Assembly: GCA_003989065.1 (NCBI GenBank)
Contig: RXIW01000019.1
Span: 1-51,575, forward strand
Source of the DNA: Candidatus Competibacteraceae bacterium
GTDB taxonomy: Bacteria; Pseudomonadota; Gammaproteobacteria; Competibacterales; Competibacteraceae
Direction: 5' to 3'
Length of the DNA stretch: 51,575 nucleotides
This document shows, piece after piece, positions 37,996 through 49,292 of the stretch. The notes beneath the pieces were generated by a model. It was not told the origin of the DNA, ran no database searches, and worked only from the letters and a program-made list of their open reading frames with translations. The position numbers were made by a program, and so were the translations under genes. Each line of letters starts with the position of its first letter. Within the stretch, counting starts at the first letter, position 1.

Positions 37996-38387
37996 GGCGT
38001 CCCCACCGTCGTCAGCAGTTTCATGGCCAAGATGCCCAACAGCGTCATCCCAACCGAGCCGAGCACATGCACGAGCACGATCACCAGCGTCCAAAGATAC
38101 TCCTGCCGCAATAACAGGGTGACGGTCTCCGCCGAAAAGGTGGAAAAGGTGGTGAGTCCGCCCAGAAAGCCGGTGGTGATGGCCAGACGGAGTTCCGGAG
38201 GGAGCACGGCGTGCTGCATGAGCAGCTGCATCGCCATACCCATCAGGAAGCCGCCCAGCAGATTGGCCGCCAGCGTTCCCAGCGGCAGGGTCGGAAACAG
38301 CGGATTCAACAGAATCCCCAACCACCAGCGTAGCCAAGCCCCAGTCGCAGCGCCCGCCCCTATCGACAGAAATGCATAGAACCCCAT
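37992..38387 (-). CDS. crcB: Fluoride channel CrcB/Fluc
   Basis: 131 aa with four membrane helices; exports fluoride as a dual-topology dimer. Signature GGLTTFSTFSAE with the pore Phe/Thr residues, plus NLLGGFLMG. Only 25 bases separate it from the upstream Fe-ADH/SCP2 gene, leaving no room for a fluoride riboswitch, so expression probably comes from the upstream promoter. Confidence 0.93.
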   Translation of the reverse strand: MGFYAFLSIGAGAATGAWLRWWLGILLNPLFPTLPLGTLAANLLGGFLMGMAMQLLMQHAVLPPELRLAITTGFLGGLTTFSTFSAETVTLLLRQEYLWTLVIVLVHVLGSVGMTLLGILAMKLLTTVGTP

Positions 38388-38412
38388 ATCACCTCACCCG
38401 GATGGTCTGTCC

Positions 38413-40173
38413 TCACCGGATGATTTTATCCGCCAGGCCCGTTTCCGCCAGATACTGGGGATACAAAGCATAGGCCGGCTTCAGGATTGGCAGTAACTTC
38501 AGCGTCTTGGGCACGTTGCCCTTGGCCACGACCTGCCGGCGGGTCAGCGCCGACACCAAATTGATCCGGCCATGCCAGAATGCATGGGCAAAATCGCCGC
38601 TCATGCGCATGGTCACTTCCGGCTGGCCGGCGAATTCCGCGCCTCGATAAATCTTCACCTCATCGCCCCGGGCATCGATGGTCATCACCGCCGCCGGCGG
38701 ATCGAAGGCGAACTGCACGCACAGCCGCGAAGCCTTGAGTGGACCGCCGATTTGCGGATCGGCCTTCAGCCGCTCGAAAAAGCCGCCCAGCACTCGATAG
38801 AGCGTATCGGCGTCCGGGAAGACATCGCGCGTTTCCCGCGCCGTCATCATCATTCCCGCCGGCTGCAAATCCGCCGCCGTGACCGGCAGCGGCGTCGGTC
38901 TGGCCTGATACAGCGTACGGACGATGCACGCCACGGCCTCCCGCTCCGGTTCGCGCGGGTTGTACAGCATCGCGCCGTCACTCATGGCGGTTTCGACCAC
39001 TTGCTCCAATTTCGCCAGGCCGTCCTGCACCCCGGCATCGCGCAGATTGAGCGGCATACCGGTCAGCTGCGCCAGTTGCCGATTCAGGTTGCGGATGTAG
39101 ACGATACCGGCTTTGGCCGCCTGCCGCCGGAACCAGCGGTCCACCGCGCCCAGCGGTTTGGTCAGCGGCGCGGCGAACCCCAACCCGCCGTAGCGCAGTA
39201 AATTACCCAGCGCCGCACCCGGCCGGGGGAACGCGACCCCTAGCGCTTCGGCGATGTCGGCGAAACGGTCCAGTCGGGATTCCAGGTTGTACGCCATCAC
39301 TTCCGGCAGCACCAGCGCGTTCGCCAAGCCATGCGGGATATGGTAGACCCCACCCAAGGCATGGGAGATGCCATGCACCATCCCCACCATCGAATGAGAG
39401 AAGGCGATGCCCGCCAGACAACTGGCCGCCAGCATCGCCCCACGCGCTGGCAGATGGTCCGGCTGGGCGCAGGCCAGCAACAGGTTAGCGCGAATCAGGC
39501 GGATGGCCTGCAGCGCCAGGCCATCGGCGGCCGGCGACCATTCCTTGTCGACATAGGCTTCGATGGCGTGGGTCAGGGCGTCCATGCCGGTCGCCGCCGT
39601 CAGTTTGGGCGGCATGGAGCGGGTCAGTTCGGGATCGAGAATCGCTAGATCGGGCAGGAACTGGGTTTCGGCGAAGGGCAGCTTCACGTCATGGTCGGGG
39701 TCGGCGATCACCGCCACCTTGGTCACTTCCGAGCCGGTCCCGGCGGTGGTCGGGATCAGGAACAACGGCAGCAGCCGAGTATCGCCGAGCAGATAGGCCC
39801 CCATGTGATCCTGGACGCGGCCTCCCTTGACCATGAGTAGATTGGCAACCTTGGCGGTGTCCAACACGCTGCCGCCGCCCAGCCCGATAACCAGATCGCA
39901 ACCGAATTCCCGACCCAGGGCGGCGCAATCCTCGACCGTCCGAATGGTGGAATTGGGCGGGACCTGATCGTAGACGGCGGCGATCTCGATAGCGGTCGCG
40001 CCCAGTCCGGCCCGCACCCGCTCGGCCAGACCGGCCTTGACCAGCACGGCGTCGGTGACCAGCAAAGCTCGCCGCCGGCCCCACGGCCCCACGGCATCGC
40101 GCAATTGATCAATGACGCCGATGCCGTAGATGACGCGAGTCGGTAGGGAAAACTCGAAATAATCGGGCAGCAT
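38413..40173 (-). CDS. Iron-containing alcohol dehydrogenase fused to an SCP2 sterol-carrier domain
   Basis: 586 aa. Residues about 5-440 are a group III (iron-type) alcohol dehydrogenase: nucleotide loop GLGGGSVLDTAK, TTAGTGSEVT, and the four metal ligands in MDALTHAIE and HGISHALGGVYHIPHG. Residues about 470-580 form an SCP2-like lipid-binding domain (VLGGFFERLKADPQIG, then CVQFAFDPPAAVMTID and the late WHGRINLVSAL). The SCP2 cavity could deliver a hydrophobic alcohol or aldehyde to the active site. The start ATG 40173 directly precedes LPDYFEFSLPTRVIYG. First gene of a minus-strand set with crcB and DUF190; divergent from mepA. Confidence 0.9.
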   Translation of the reverse strand: MLPDYFEFSLPTRVIYGIGVIDQLRDAVGPWGRRRALLVTDAVLVKAGLAERVRAGLGATAIEIAAVYDQVPPNSTIRTVEDCAALGREFGCDLVIGLGGGSVLDTAKVANLLMVKGGRVQDHMGAYLLGDTRLLPLFLIPTTAGTGSEVTKVAVIADPDHDVKLPFAETQFLPDLAILDPELTRSMPPKLTAATGMDALTHAIEAYVDKEWSPAADGLALQAIRLIRANLLLACAQPDHLPARGAMLAASCLAGIAFSHSMVGMVHGISHALGGVYHIPHGLANALVLPEVMAYNLESRLDRFADIAEALGVAFPRPGAALGNLLRYGGLGFAAPLTKPLGAVDRWFRRQAAKAGIVYIRNLNRQLAQLTGMPLNLRDAGVQDGLAKLEQVVETAMSDGAMLYNPREPEREAVACIVRTLYQARPTPLPVTAADLQPAGMMMTARETRDVFPDADTLYRVLGGFFERLKADPQIGGPLKASRLCVQFAFDPPAAVMTIDARGDEVKIYRGAEFAGQPEVTMRMSGDFAHAFWHGRINLVSALTRRQVVAKGNVPKTLKLLPILKPAYALYPQYLAETGLADKIIR

Positions 40174-40317
40174 GAGATCCGTTCTCCAGACAGGGCAAGG
40201 CTCCAGCATACCCACCCCCACCCGCTCACGGCTTGGCCGAAAAAGTCGGCCCGGCGTCCCAAAGAGCCTGCAGTTGGCTTAAGCTTATTCGATCAACCTC
40301 ACGTCGATGGAAACGCC

Positions 40318-41187
40318 ATGTCGGTCCGACTCGCCCTTCTATTACCACTCCTATCGCTGGCGCTCGCCCTGCCGGCCCGCGCCGGCAACGGCTGGAGCAC
40401 GGTCGCCTATCCCTTGTCCGGACCGCCGCAAGCGATCGGCTCCTACGCCTCCGGCTGTATCGCTGGCGCAATCGCCCTGCCGCTGATCGGCGACGGCTAT
40501 CAGGTGATGCGCCCCAGCCGCAACCGCAGTTACGGTCATCCCGAGCTGATCGCGTTCGTGACCCGCCTGGGCCATCAGGCGGCGGCGCGCGGCCAGCGTC
40601 TGCTGATCGGCGATCTCGGCCAGCCGCGCGGCGGCCCGATGCCGAACGGCCATCGCAGCCACCAAATCGGGTTGGATGTGGACGTGTGGTTTCTGGAGCA
40701 GCCGGCTGGTCAGGTGCTGTCGCGGCAGGAAACCGAGCAGATCGATATGCCGTCGATGGTCATCGCCACCGAGGGCATCCTGAACCCCACGCGCTGGTCG
40801 CCGCGTTATCGCGACGCGCTGAAACAAGCGGCGCTATCGCCGGAAGTGGACCGCATCTTCGTTAACCCGATCATCAAACAGGCGTTGTGTCACAGCGAAA
40901 CCGATCGGAGCTGGCTGAACAAGGTGCGGCCGTGGTGGGGACATGACGCTCATTTCCACATTCGACTGAGCTGCCCGCCGGATTCCACCCAGTGCAAACC
41001 GCAAAAACCGTTCCCGCCCGATGACGGGTGCGACGCCGCACTGGCCGACTGGGCCTGGCAGACCCAACAGGCCGCGCTATCGCCCAAGCCGTACAAGAAC
41101 CCCGAACCGCCCTCGGCCGACGCCCTGCCGACCGCCTGCAGCACAGTGCTCTACAGCCCCAGCGCCCAGGGCTTCGCGCAACCGTAG
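40318..41187 (+). CDS. mepA: Penicillin-insensitive murein endopeptidase
   Basis: Periplasmic LAS-type zinc peptidase that cuts D-Ala-mDAP cross-links. 289 aa. Signal peptide of about 22 residues ending in ARA. Zinc site HRSHQIGLDVDVW (His, then Asp) and later WWGHDAHFHIRLSCP, both diagnostic. Four or more Cys suggest disulphides. Convergent with opgD, 9 bases apart. Confidence 0.95.
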   Translation: MSVRLALLLPLLSLALALPARAGNGWSTVAYPLSGPPQAIGSYASGCIAGAIALPLIGDGYQVMRPSRNRSYGHPELIAFVTRLGHQAAARGQRLLIGDLGQPRGGPMPNGHRSHQIGLDVDVWFLEQPAGQVLSRQETEQIDMPSMVIATEGILNPTRWSPRYRDALKQAALSPEVDRIFVNPIIKQALCHSETDRSWLNKVRPWWGHDAHFHIRLSCPPDSTQCKPQKPFPPDDGCDAALADWAWQTQQAALSPKPYKNPEPPSADALPTACSTVLYSPSAQGFAQP

Positions 41188-41196
41188 GCGGCGCTT

Positions 41197-42777
41197 CTAA
41201 GCGGGAGCGGCCGGCAGCCAGCAGGGATAGACGCAGGTCTCGGTCAGCGGATGATCCCCCAGCTGCAACCGGACCTGCAGCTCGCCCGGCTCGGGACCGG
41301 CCAGCTCCAGATAGCACATCGCCCGCCATTGCCGGGTTTCCGTCACAGACACGACGCGGCTGCCCAACAAACGGCCTGGCTTGATGCTGGCCATCAGCCG
41401 CACGGCGGCATCCTGTGACAACGACTCCAGCGGCCCACCGCCGAAATCGACCACCAGCGCCCCCTGACGCGGGGCGTTGGGCCTGGCCTCCAGCGGATCT
41501 TCCCAGCCCAGCCGCACTGCGACGACCCGACCCAGCGCGGGCAGATAAGGCTCATCGGCCACCCAGTGCAGGCGGTATTGGAAATGCAGCGCCGCGCCCG
41601 CCGCTACCGGCTCCTGCGGGACCCAATAGGCCACGATATTGTCGAGAAACTCGCTACGGGTCGGAATCTCGACCAGCTGCACCGCGCCGGCACCCCACGG
41701 CTCCAATGGCTCCACCCACAGGCTGGGACGGCGCTGGTAGGCGATCTGCGGGTCTTGGTAATGGTCGAAACTGCGGTCGCGCTGGCATAGCCCAAAACCC
41801 TTGGGATCGCGGTCGGCGAAGGTCTGGGTCTGCAGGCTCGGCGGATCGACCAGCGGCCGCCAGATCCGTTCGCCGTTACCGGTCCACAGCGCCAGACCAT
41901 CGCTGTCGTGCACTTCCGGCCGCCAGTCCCACACCTGCAGATGATTGTCGGCCTCGCCGAACCAATACATGCTGGTCAGCGGCGCAATCCCCAGCCGCTG
42001 AATGGCAGCGCGGGTAAACAGTGCGGCCTCGATGGTCATCACTACCGCCGGGGATCGGCCCACCGTCACTCGATAAGCACCGCTGAGGCGCGGCCCGTCC
42101 AGCAACGCATAGATCAGCAGCGAGTCCGGTTCAGCCCCAGCCTCCAGCCAAAATTGCGTGAAGCGGGGAAACTCTTCGGCATCCGGCAAGCCAGTGTCGA
42201 TCGCCACCCCGCGGGCCGACAAGCCATACTGGCCAAGTTCGCCGTTGCTGCGAAAATAGGACGCTCCCAGAAAACACAGCCAATCCTGTTGCCGGGGATC
42301 CCGGTCCATGAGCCGGAATCCGGCGAATCCCAGATCGTCGGGCAGTGCCGCCGCAAACTGCGCATTCGGGCCATAGCTGAACAGCCGGGGTGAATACACG
42401 ATTTCGCGCGCCATCCCAGCGCGGACGACATGCATCTTGACCGGCTCGCGGAATAGCCTGGCCAGATGAAAGAACTGCACCGGCCAGGGTCCATCGCCCT
42501 GCGCCCACAGTGCGGATTCGGGCCGGTAATGGATGGCCTCGTGGACATCGTAGTCGATCCGCTCCAGCAGCTCGGGCGGACGCAGCGCAGGCGGCTGATA
42601 GGGCTGGGACGCCCGTTGCTGGGCCTGCTGACGCAGGCGCTCGAAATCGAAGGGCTGCGGCGGCCCCAGGGCGGGCAAAGCCGTTGGCGCGCGCTCGTCT
42701 TGCGCGGCTAGGAGGTCCTGCCAAGGCAGACAGGGGGCCAGCATAGCCCCGGCCAGAAAACTACGTCGCGCAATCAT
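41197..42777 (-). CDS. opgD: Periplasmic glucan biosynthesis protein (OpgD/MdoG family) with Tat signal
   Basis: Shapes the backbone of osmoregulated periplasmic glucans. 526 aa from ATG 42777, six codons inside the longest frame, chosen because ARRSFLAGAML then forms a normal twin-arginine signal and AGGG lies about 10 bases upstream. Tat export distinguishes OpgD from Sec-exported OpgG. Family features: YQPPALRPPELLERIDYD, IHYRPESALW, VQFFHLARLF and later YWFGEADNHLQVWDWRPEVHDSDGL split over the beta-sandwich. The opgH synthase is not in the window. Confidence 0.9.
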   Translation of the reverse strand: MIARRSFLAGAMLAPCLPWQDLLAAQDERAPTALPALGPPQPFDFERLRQQAQQRASQPYQPPALRPPELLERIDYDVHEAIHYRPESALWAQGDGPWPVQFFHLARLFREPVKMHVVRAGMAREIVYSPRLFSYGPNAQFAAALPDDLGFAGFRLMDRDPRQQDWLCFLGASYFRSNGELGQYGLSARGVAIDTGLPDAEEFPRFTQFWLEAGAEPDSLLIYALLDGPRLSGAYRVTVGRSPAVVMTIEAALFTRAAIQRLGIAPLTSMYWFGEADNHLQVWDWRPEVHDSDGLALWTGNGERIWRPLVDPPSLQTQTFADRDPKGFGLCQRDRSFDHYQDPQIAYQRRPSLWVEPLEPWGAGAVQLVEIPTRSEFLDNIVAYWVPQEPVAAGAALHFQYRLHWVADEPYLPALGRVVAVRLGWEDPLEARPNAPRQGALVVDFGGGPLESLSQDAAVRLMASIKPGRLLGSRVVSVTETRQWRAMCYLELAGPEPGELQVRLQLGDHPLTETCVYPCWLPAAPA

Positions 42778-42867
42778 CGTGAGAAGGCCCTGCATCGAAA
42801 GTCGAACTGTTGCATGATACCGGCCCCATCGTCCCCTCGGCCCGACGGCATCATGGCGAGATTATCC

Positions 42868-44112
42868 ATGGATCACTCCCGACCGGATGCGGCGCTCCTG
42901 TTCGCCGCGCGCATGATCCGACTGTTTTGTTATGGCGCGCTGTCGGTCGTGCTGGTGCTGTATCTGGCTCAGCTGGGCCTGAGCGCCCCGCTGATCGGGG
43001 TGCTGCTGACCGCCACCCTGTTTGGCGATGCCGGTATCTCCCTGGCCATGACTACGACCGCGGATCGGCTGGGGCGGCGGCGCATGCTGGTGCTGGGCGC
43101 GCTGCTGATGGCGGCGGCGGGACTGGCGTTCCTGCTGACGAAACAGCCGGCGCTGCTGGTGCTGGCCGCCGTCGTCGGCGTCATCAGCCCCAGCGGCAAC
43201 GAAATCGGCCCCTTCCTCGCCATCGAACAGGCTGCGCTGGCGCAACTGCTGCCAGATCGCCGCCGCACCCACGTCCTGGCCTGGTATAACCTGACCGGGT
43301 CTTTCGCTACGGCCCTGGGCGCGCTGATCGGCGGCTGGCTGGCGCAGGCGCTGCAGACCCACGGCATGGCGGCGCTGGATGCCTATCGGGTGGTGCTGGC
43401 TGGCTACGCGCTCGGCGGTGTGATCCTGACGTTGCTGTTCCTGGGTCTGTCGCCACGGGTCGAGGCGGAGCCGAGCGCCCATCCCGCGCCGGCGCTGCGC
43501 CGCTTCGGCCTGCACCGTCCGCAATCCCGCGCCATCGTCCTGGCGTTGAGCGCGCTGTACACCCTGGACGCCTTCGCCGGCGGCTTCGTGGTGCAGAGCC
43601 TGCTGGCCTACTGGTTCCATCTGCGCTTTGGCGCGGACCCCGGCCAGCTCGGCAGCCTTTTCTTCGTCGCCAACATCCTAGCCGGCCTGTCGGCCCTGCC
43701 CGCCGCCTGGCTGGCGGCCCGCATCGGCCTGATCAACACCATGGTCTTCACCCATTTACCTGCCAACGTCCTGCTGTGCCTGACTCCGCTGATGCCGACC
43801 CTGCCGCTGGCAATCACGTTGACGTTGCTGCGCTTCAGCGTAGCCCAGATGGACGTCCCCACCCGCCAGTCCTATACCTTGGCGGTGGTCGCGCCCGACG
43901 AACGTTCCGCCGCCTCCGGCATCACCAACATCGCCCGCTCGATCGGCGCGGCTGCGTCACCGCTATTGAGCGGACTGCTGCTGGCCCAGCCAGCGTTGTT
44001 GAATGCGCCGCTGGTGCTGGCTGGCGGCCTGAAGATCGTCTACGACCTGCTGCTGTATCGCCGTTTCCGCGCACTCAAACCACCGGAGGAAACGTCCCCA
44101 CCGCCGACCTGA
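42868..44112 (+). CDS. Major facilitator superfamily transporter
   Basis: About 414 aa with 12 predicted membrane helices. The loop 2-3 signature is ADRLGRRRMLVLG, and a central cytoplasmic loop lies around SPRVEAEPS. The substrate is not deducible. Starts at 42814 and 42853 are also in frame; I prefer 42868, which places MDHSRPDAALL just before the first helix. Convergent with ppk1, 18 bases apart, and divergent from opgD. Confidence 0.85.
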   Translation: MDHSRPDAALLFAARMIRLFCYGALSVVLVLYLAQLGLSAPLIGVLLTATLFGDAGISLAMTTTADRLGRRRMLVLGALLMAAAGLAFLLTKQPALLVLAAVVGVISPSGNEIGPFLAIEQAALAQLLPDRRRTHVLAWYNLTGSFATALGALIGGWLAQALQTHGMAALDAYRVVLAGYALGGVILTLLFLGLSPRVEAEPSAHPAPALRRFGLHRPQSRAIVLALSALYTLDAFAGGFVVQSLLAYWFHLRFGADPGQLGSLFFVANILAGLSALPAAWLAARIGLINTMVFTHLPANVLLCLTPLMPTLPLAITLTLLRFSVAQMDVPTRQSYTLAVVAPDERSAASGITNIARSIGAAASPLLSGLLLAQPALLNAPLVLAGGLKIVYDLLLYRRFRALKPPEETSPPPT

Positions 44113-44130
44113 ACGCGCCCGTGCCCGCCC

Positions 44131-46416
<2,286 letters not shown>

Positions 46417-46465
46417 CGTGACACTTCCTAAGCATCATGGGTTTGAGACAAGGATTACTCTCGAC

Positions 46466-47983
46466 TCACGGGTTTTGCGGTCCGCCGGCCAGCGCCGCTT
46501 CCAGGCGTTGGCACAGCGTCCTCAGCACTTCGATCCGCGCATGACGCTTATCGTTCGCTTCGATCAGCATCCATGGGGCCTGACGGGTGCTGGTGCGCTC
46601 CACCATGTCATTGACTGCCAGTTCGTAGTCGCCCCAACGCTCGCGGTTGCGCCAGTCTTCGTCGGTCAACTTCCAGGCTTTGTAGGCGATCTGTTCGCGC
46701 TCCTGGAAACGCCGCAGCTGTTCTTCGGCCGTGATGTGCAGCCAGAATTTCATCAGCACGATGCCGCGTTCCACCAGCTGCGCCTCGAAGTCGTTGATCT
46801 CGCCATAGGCCCGCTGCCATTCACGGGTGCGGGCGAAACCCTCGATCCGCTCCACCAGCACCCGGCCGTACCAGCTGCGATCGTAGATGGTGACCCGGCC
46901 AGCGCGCGGAATGTGTCGCCAAAACCGCCACAGATAATTGTGGGCGGCTTCTTCATCGGTGGGTGCGGCGATCTGGATCACCTGATAGTCGCGGGCGTCC
47001 AGCGCGGCGGTGATGCGGCGGATGCTGCCGCCCTTGCCGGCGGCATCCCAGCCCTCGAACACCAAAATGGTCGAGATCTTGCGCTCGCGCGCCGCCCGCT
47101 GCAGCTGGTTCAGACGAGCCTGGTAATGCTTCAGCTTCTCGTTATAGACCTCTTTCTCCAAACTCTTGCCGCTGTCCAACTGCGACAGCACGGTGACCGG
47201 TGGCAGGCCAGCGGCATCCGCTGCCGGTTTCGATCCGCGCGCGTCGCCATTGCCGCCGGCCGCCGGCGTCTTGGGCTCGTCCAAACGGAAGCGGATGGCA
47301 TCGCGGATGATGGTGGCCACGGCGACGCTGCGGTAACGTTCGTCGTAGCCTTCGACGATCTTCCACGGCGCCAGGCCGGTGCTGGTCTTCATCAAGGTGC
47401 GTTCGGCAGCGCCGATGAACTGTTCGTACAACTCCCAGTGCTGCCAGTCGCGCTTGGAAATCCGCCAGTGCAGCAGCGGATTCTTCTCCAGCTTGCGCAA
47501 ACGCTCCTTCTGGGCGTCCTTGGACAGGTGCATCCAGAATTTCAGGATCAGCGCGCCATCGTCGGCCAGGGTCTTCTCGAAGTTCTTGATGCGCTCCAGT
47601 CGTTCGTCGAACTCGGCCAAGCCGATATGGCCGTAGACGTGATCGAGAATCGGCATCGAATACCAGGAACTCAGGAACAGCGCCATGCGGCCCCTGGGCG
47701 GCAGCTCGCGCCAGTACCGCCAGTACTCGGGGCGGTCGCGCTCCTCGTCGGACGGCTCGCCGAAAGCGCGGGCCACCAGCCAGCGGGAATCCATCCACTC
47801 GTGCAGTTTGTTGACCGTTTCGCTCTTGCCGGCTCCATCGACCCCGGCAAACACCACGACGACCGGAAAATCGGCCTTGCGCAGCTCCATCTGCATCAGC
47901 AACAATTCCTCCCGCAGTTGCGGGACCTGTTGATGGTAGTCTTCCTTCGGCAATTTGCGTTGTAGCTCGGCGGTTCTGAACAT
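46466..47983 (-). CDS. pap: Polyphosphate:AMP phosphotransferase (two-domain PPK2, class II)
   Basis: Uses polyphosphate to phosphorylate AMP to ADP. 505 aa made of two fused PPK2 domains. Both P-loops are present: AGVDGAGKSETV (Lys53) and EGWDAAGKGGSIRR (Lys317), with lid and Walker B-like segments SSWYSMPI and DRSWYGRVLVER. In characterised two-domain enzymes the C-terminal domain is the active one. Upstream neighbour of ppk1 on the same strand; with adenylate kinase the pair would regenerate ATP from polyphosphate. Confidence 0.94.
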   Translation of the reverse strand: MFRTAELQRKLPKEDYHQQVPQLREELLLMQMELRKADFPVVVVFAGVDGAGKSETVNKLHEWMDSRWLVARAFGEPSDEERDRPEYWRYWRELPPRGRMALFLSSWYSMPILDHVYGHIGLAEFDERLERIKNFEKTLADDGALILKFWMHLSKDAQKERLRKLEKNPLLHWRISKRDWQHWELYEQFIGAAERTLMKTSTGLAPWKIVEGYDERYRSVAVATIIRDAIRFRLDEPKTPAAGGNGDARGSKPAADAAGLPPVTVLSQLDSGKSLEKEVYNEKLKHYQARLNQLQRAARERKISTILVFEGWDAAGKGGSIRRITAALDARDYQVIQIAAPTDEEAAHNYLWRFWRHIPRAGRVTIYDRSWYGRVLVERIEGFARTREWQRAYGEINDFEAQLVERGIVLMKFWLHITAEEQLRRFQEREQIAYKAWKLTDEDWRNRERWGDYELAVNDMVERTSTRQAPWMLIEANDKRHARIEVLRTLCQRLEAALAGGPQNP

Positions 47984-48149
47984 CGCGTTTTCACTTTGCC
48001 CGAATGGCGGCCCATGCGGGCCTGGTGGATCAGCCAGCCCTGTCGGGCGGCGCCAGGAAAATTTTTATATTTCCAATTCAAAATCTTATATAAACAAAGA
48101 GGGATTTGGAAATCTACCGGGCTGGCGGAGCGGTTGCATCGCGGTAGTT

Positions 48150-48158
48150 TGTGATAAT
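48150..48158 (+). promoter_or_regulatory. Candidate extended -10 promoter of the transglycosylase pair
   Basis: TGTGATAAT: a TG followed by GATAAT, about 104 bases before the start codon. No clear -35, as expected for extended -10 promoters. Confidence 0.35.
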
Positions 48159-48261
48159 CTTAACTGTAAAAACCAACAGGCGCTCGACTCTCCCACTTGA
48201 GTCACGGTGGTCGCCAGACCGCCATCTCCTGACCAAGCCCATGAAAACCTAGGAGAACCTT

Positions 48262-49278
48262 ATGAAGCGGCGGCTATTGGCCGGTTTGATCCCAGCAGCG
48301 TTGGCGCTTTCTGGACCTGTCCAGGCAGATATCTACGCCTTCGTCGACAGTAACGGGGTACGGCATCTGAGCAACATTCCCAACGACCCTCGTTACAAGC
48401 TGGTGATGCGAACTCCAGCCTACAGCCAGCAGGCAGCCCGCCCTTCCAGTTACGCGCCAAGCAATCTGTACAACGCCAACCGCAGCGCCACCCTCACCCC
48501 CCGCAGTTACAACGCCTATAACGGCTCCACCAGCAAACGCCGCCCCCTCCGCGTCAACGAACAAAACCGCCAGCGCTTCAGCGCCGACGTCGACCGCATC
48601 GCCACCCAATATCGCCTCGAACCTGCTTTGATGCATGCCGTGATCAGCGCCGAATCGTCTTACAATCCCTGGGCGGTGTCGCCCAAGGGTGCGATGGGGC
48701 TGATGCAGTTGATGCCGGGCACGGCCGAGCGTTTCGGGGTCAACAACCCCTACGACCCCATCGCCAACATGCACGGCGGCGCCCGCTACCTGCGCTGGCT
48801 GCTCGACCAGTTCAACGACCCGCGCCTGGCGGTGGCCGCCTACAACGCTGGCGAAGGGGCGGTGCAGAAGTACGGCAACCAGGTTCCGCCCTATCAGGAA
48901 ACCCAGACCTACGTGGTGCGGGTGCTGGATTTCTACCAGCAATACCGGCAAAACGGCGCATCTCCCCCCAGTGTCGCCTACAACGACGGCGTCGGTGGCG
49001 GCGGCGGCAACAACTACAACTATCAGCGCACCTCCACCGGGGTGACCATCATCGTGCCGCGGACCGGCAATCGCGCTGGCGGTCTCAACACCGCTTCGAC
49101 CTCGACTTCGACCGGCAACATGCCGCGCACCTATCTGACCCCCAACAATGGCCGGGTCACCGTCGGGGCCAGCGGAACCGAGAATCGCGGCGCTGGTCGC
49201 ATCGTGGTCAAAACCAACCCCAACACTCGCGTCACAACCGTATCCAACGTGCCTCTGTTCGCGGGCAACGATAAGTAA
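48262..49278 (+). CDS. Periplasmic lytic transglycosylase (DUF4124 plus SLT domain)
   Basis: 338 aa. Signal peptide of 22 residues ending in VQA, then a DUF4124-like stretch (IYAFVDSNGVRHLSN), a linker, and a family 1 SLT domain about 105-235 with catalytic Glu131 in ISAESSYNPWAVS, followed by GAMGLMQLMPGTAERFGV and YNAGEGAVQKYG. Cleaves murein glycan with 1,6-anhydro ring formation. The C-terminal 100 residues are Gly/Asn/Thr-rich and probably unfolded. AGGAGA lies 6 bases before the ATG. Followed after 14 bases by the slt gene; together a murein remodelling operon. Confidence 0.92.
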   Translation: MKRRLLAGLIPAALALSGPVQADIYAFVDSNGVRHLSNIPNDPRYKLVMRTPAYSQQAARPSSYAPSNLYNANRSATLTPRSYNAYNGSTSKRRPLRVNEQNRQRFSADVDRIATQYRLEPALMHAVISAESSYNPWAVSPKGAMGLMQLMPGTAERFGVNNPYDPIANMHGGARYLRWLLDQFNDPRLAVAAYNAGEGAVQKYGNQVPPYQETQTYVVRVLDFYQQYRQNGASPPSVAYNDGVGGGGGNNYNYQRTSTGVTIIVPRTGNRAGGLNTASTSTSTGNMPRTYLTPNNGRVTVGASGTENRGAGRIVVKTNPNTRVTTVSNVPLFAGNDK

Positions 49279-49292
49279 GCATCGGTCCAGGC

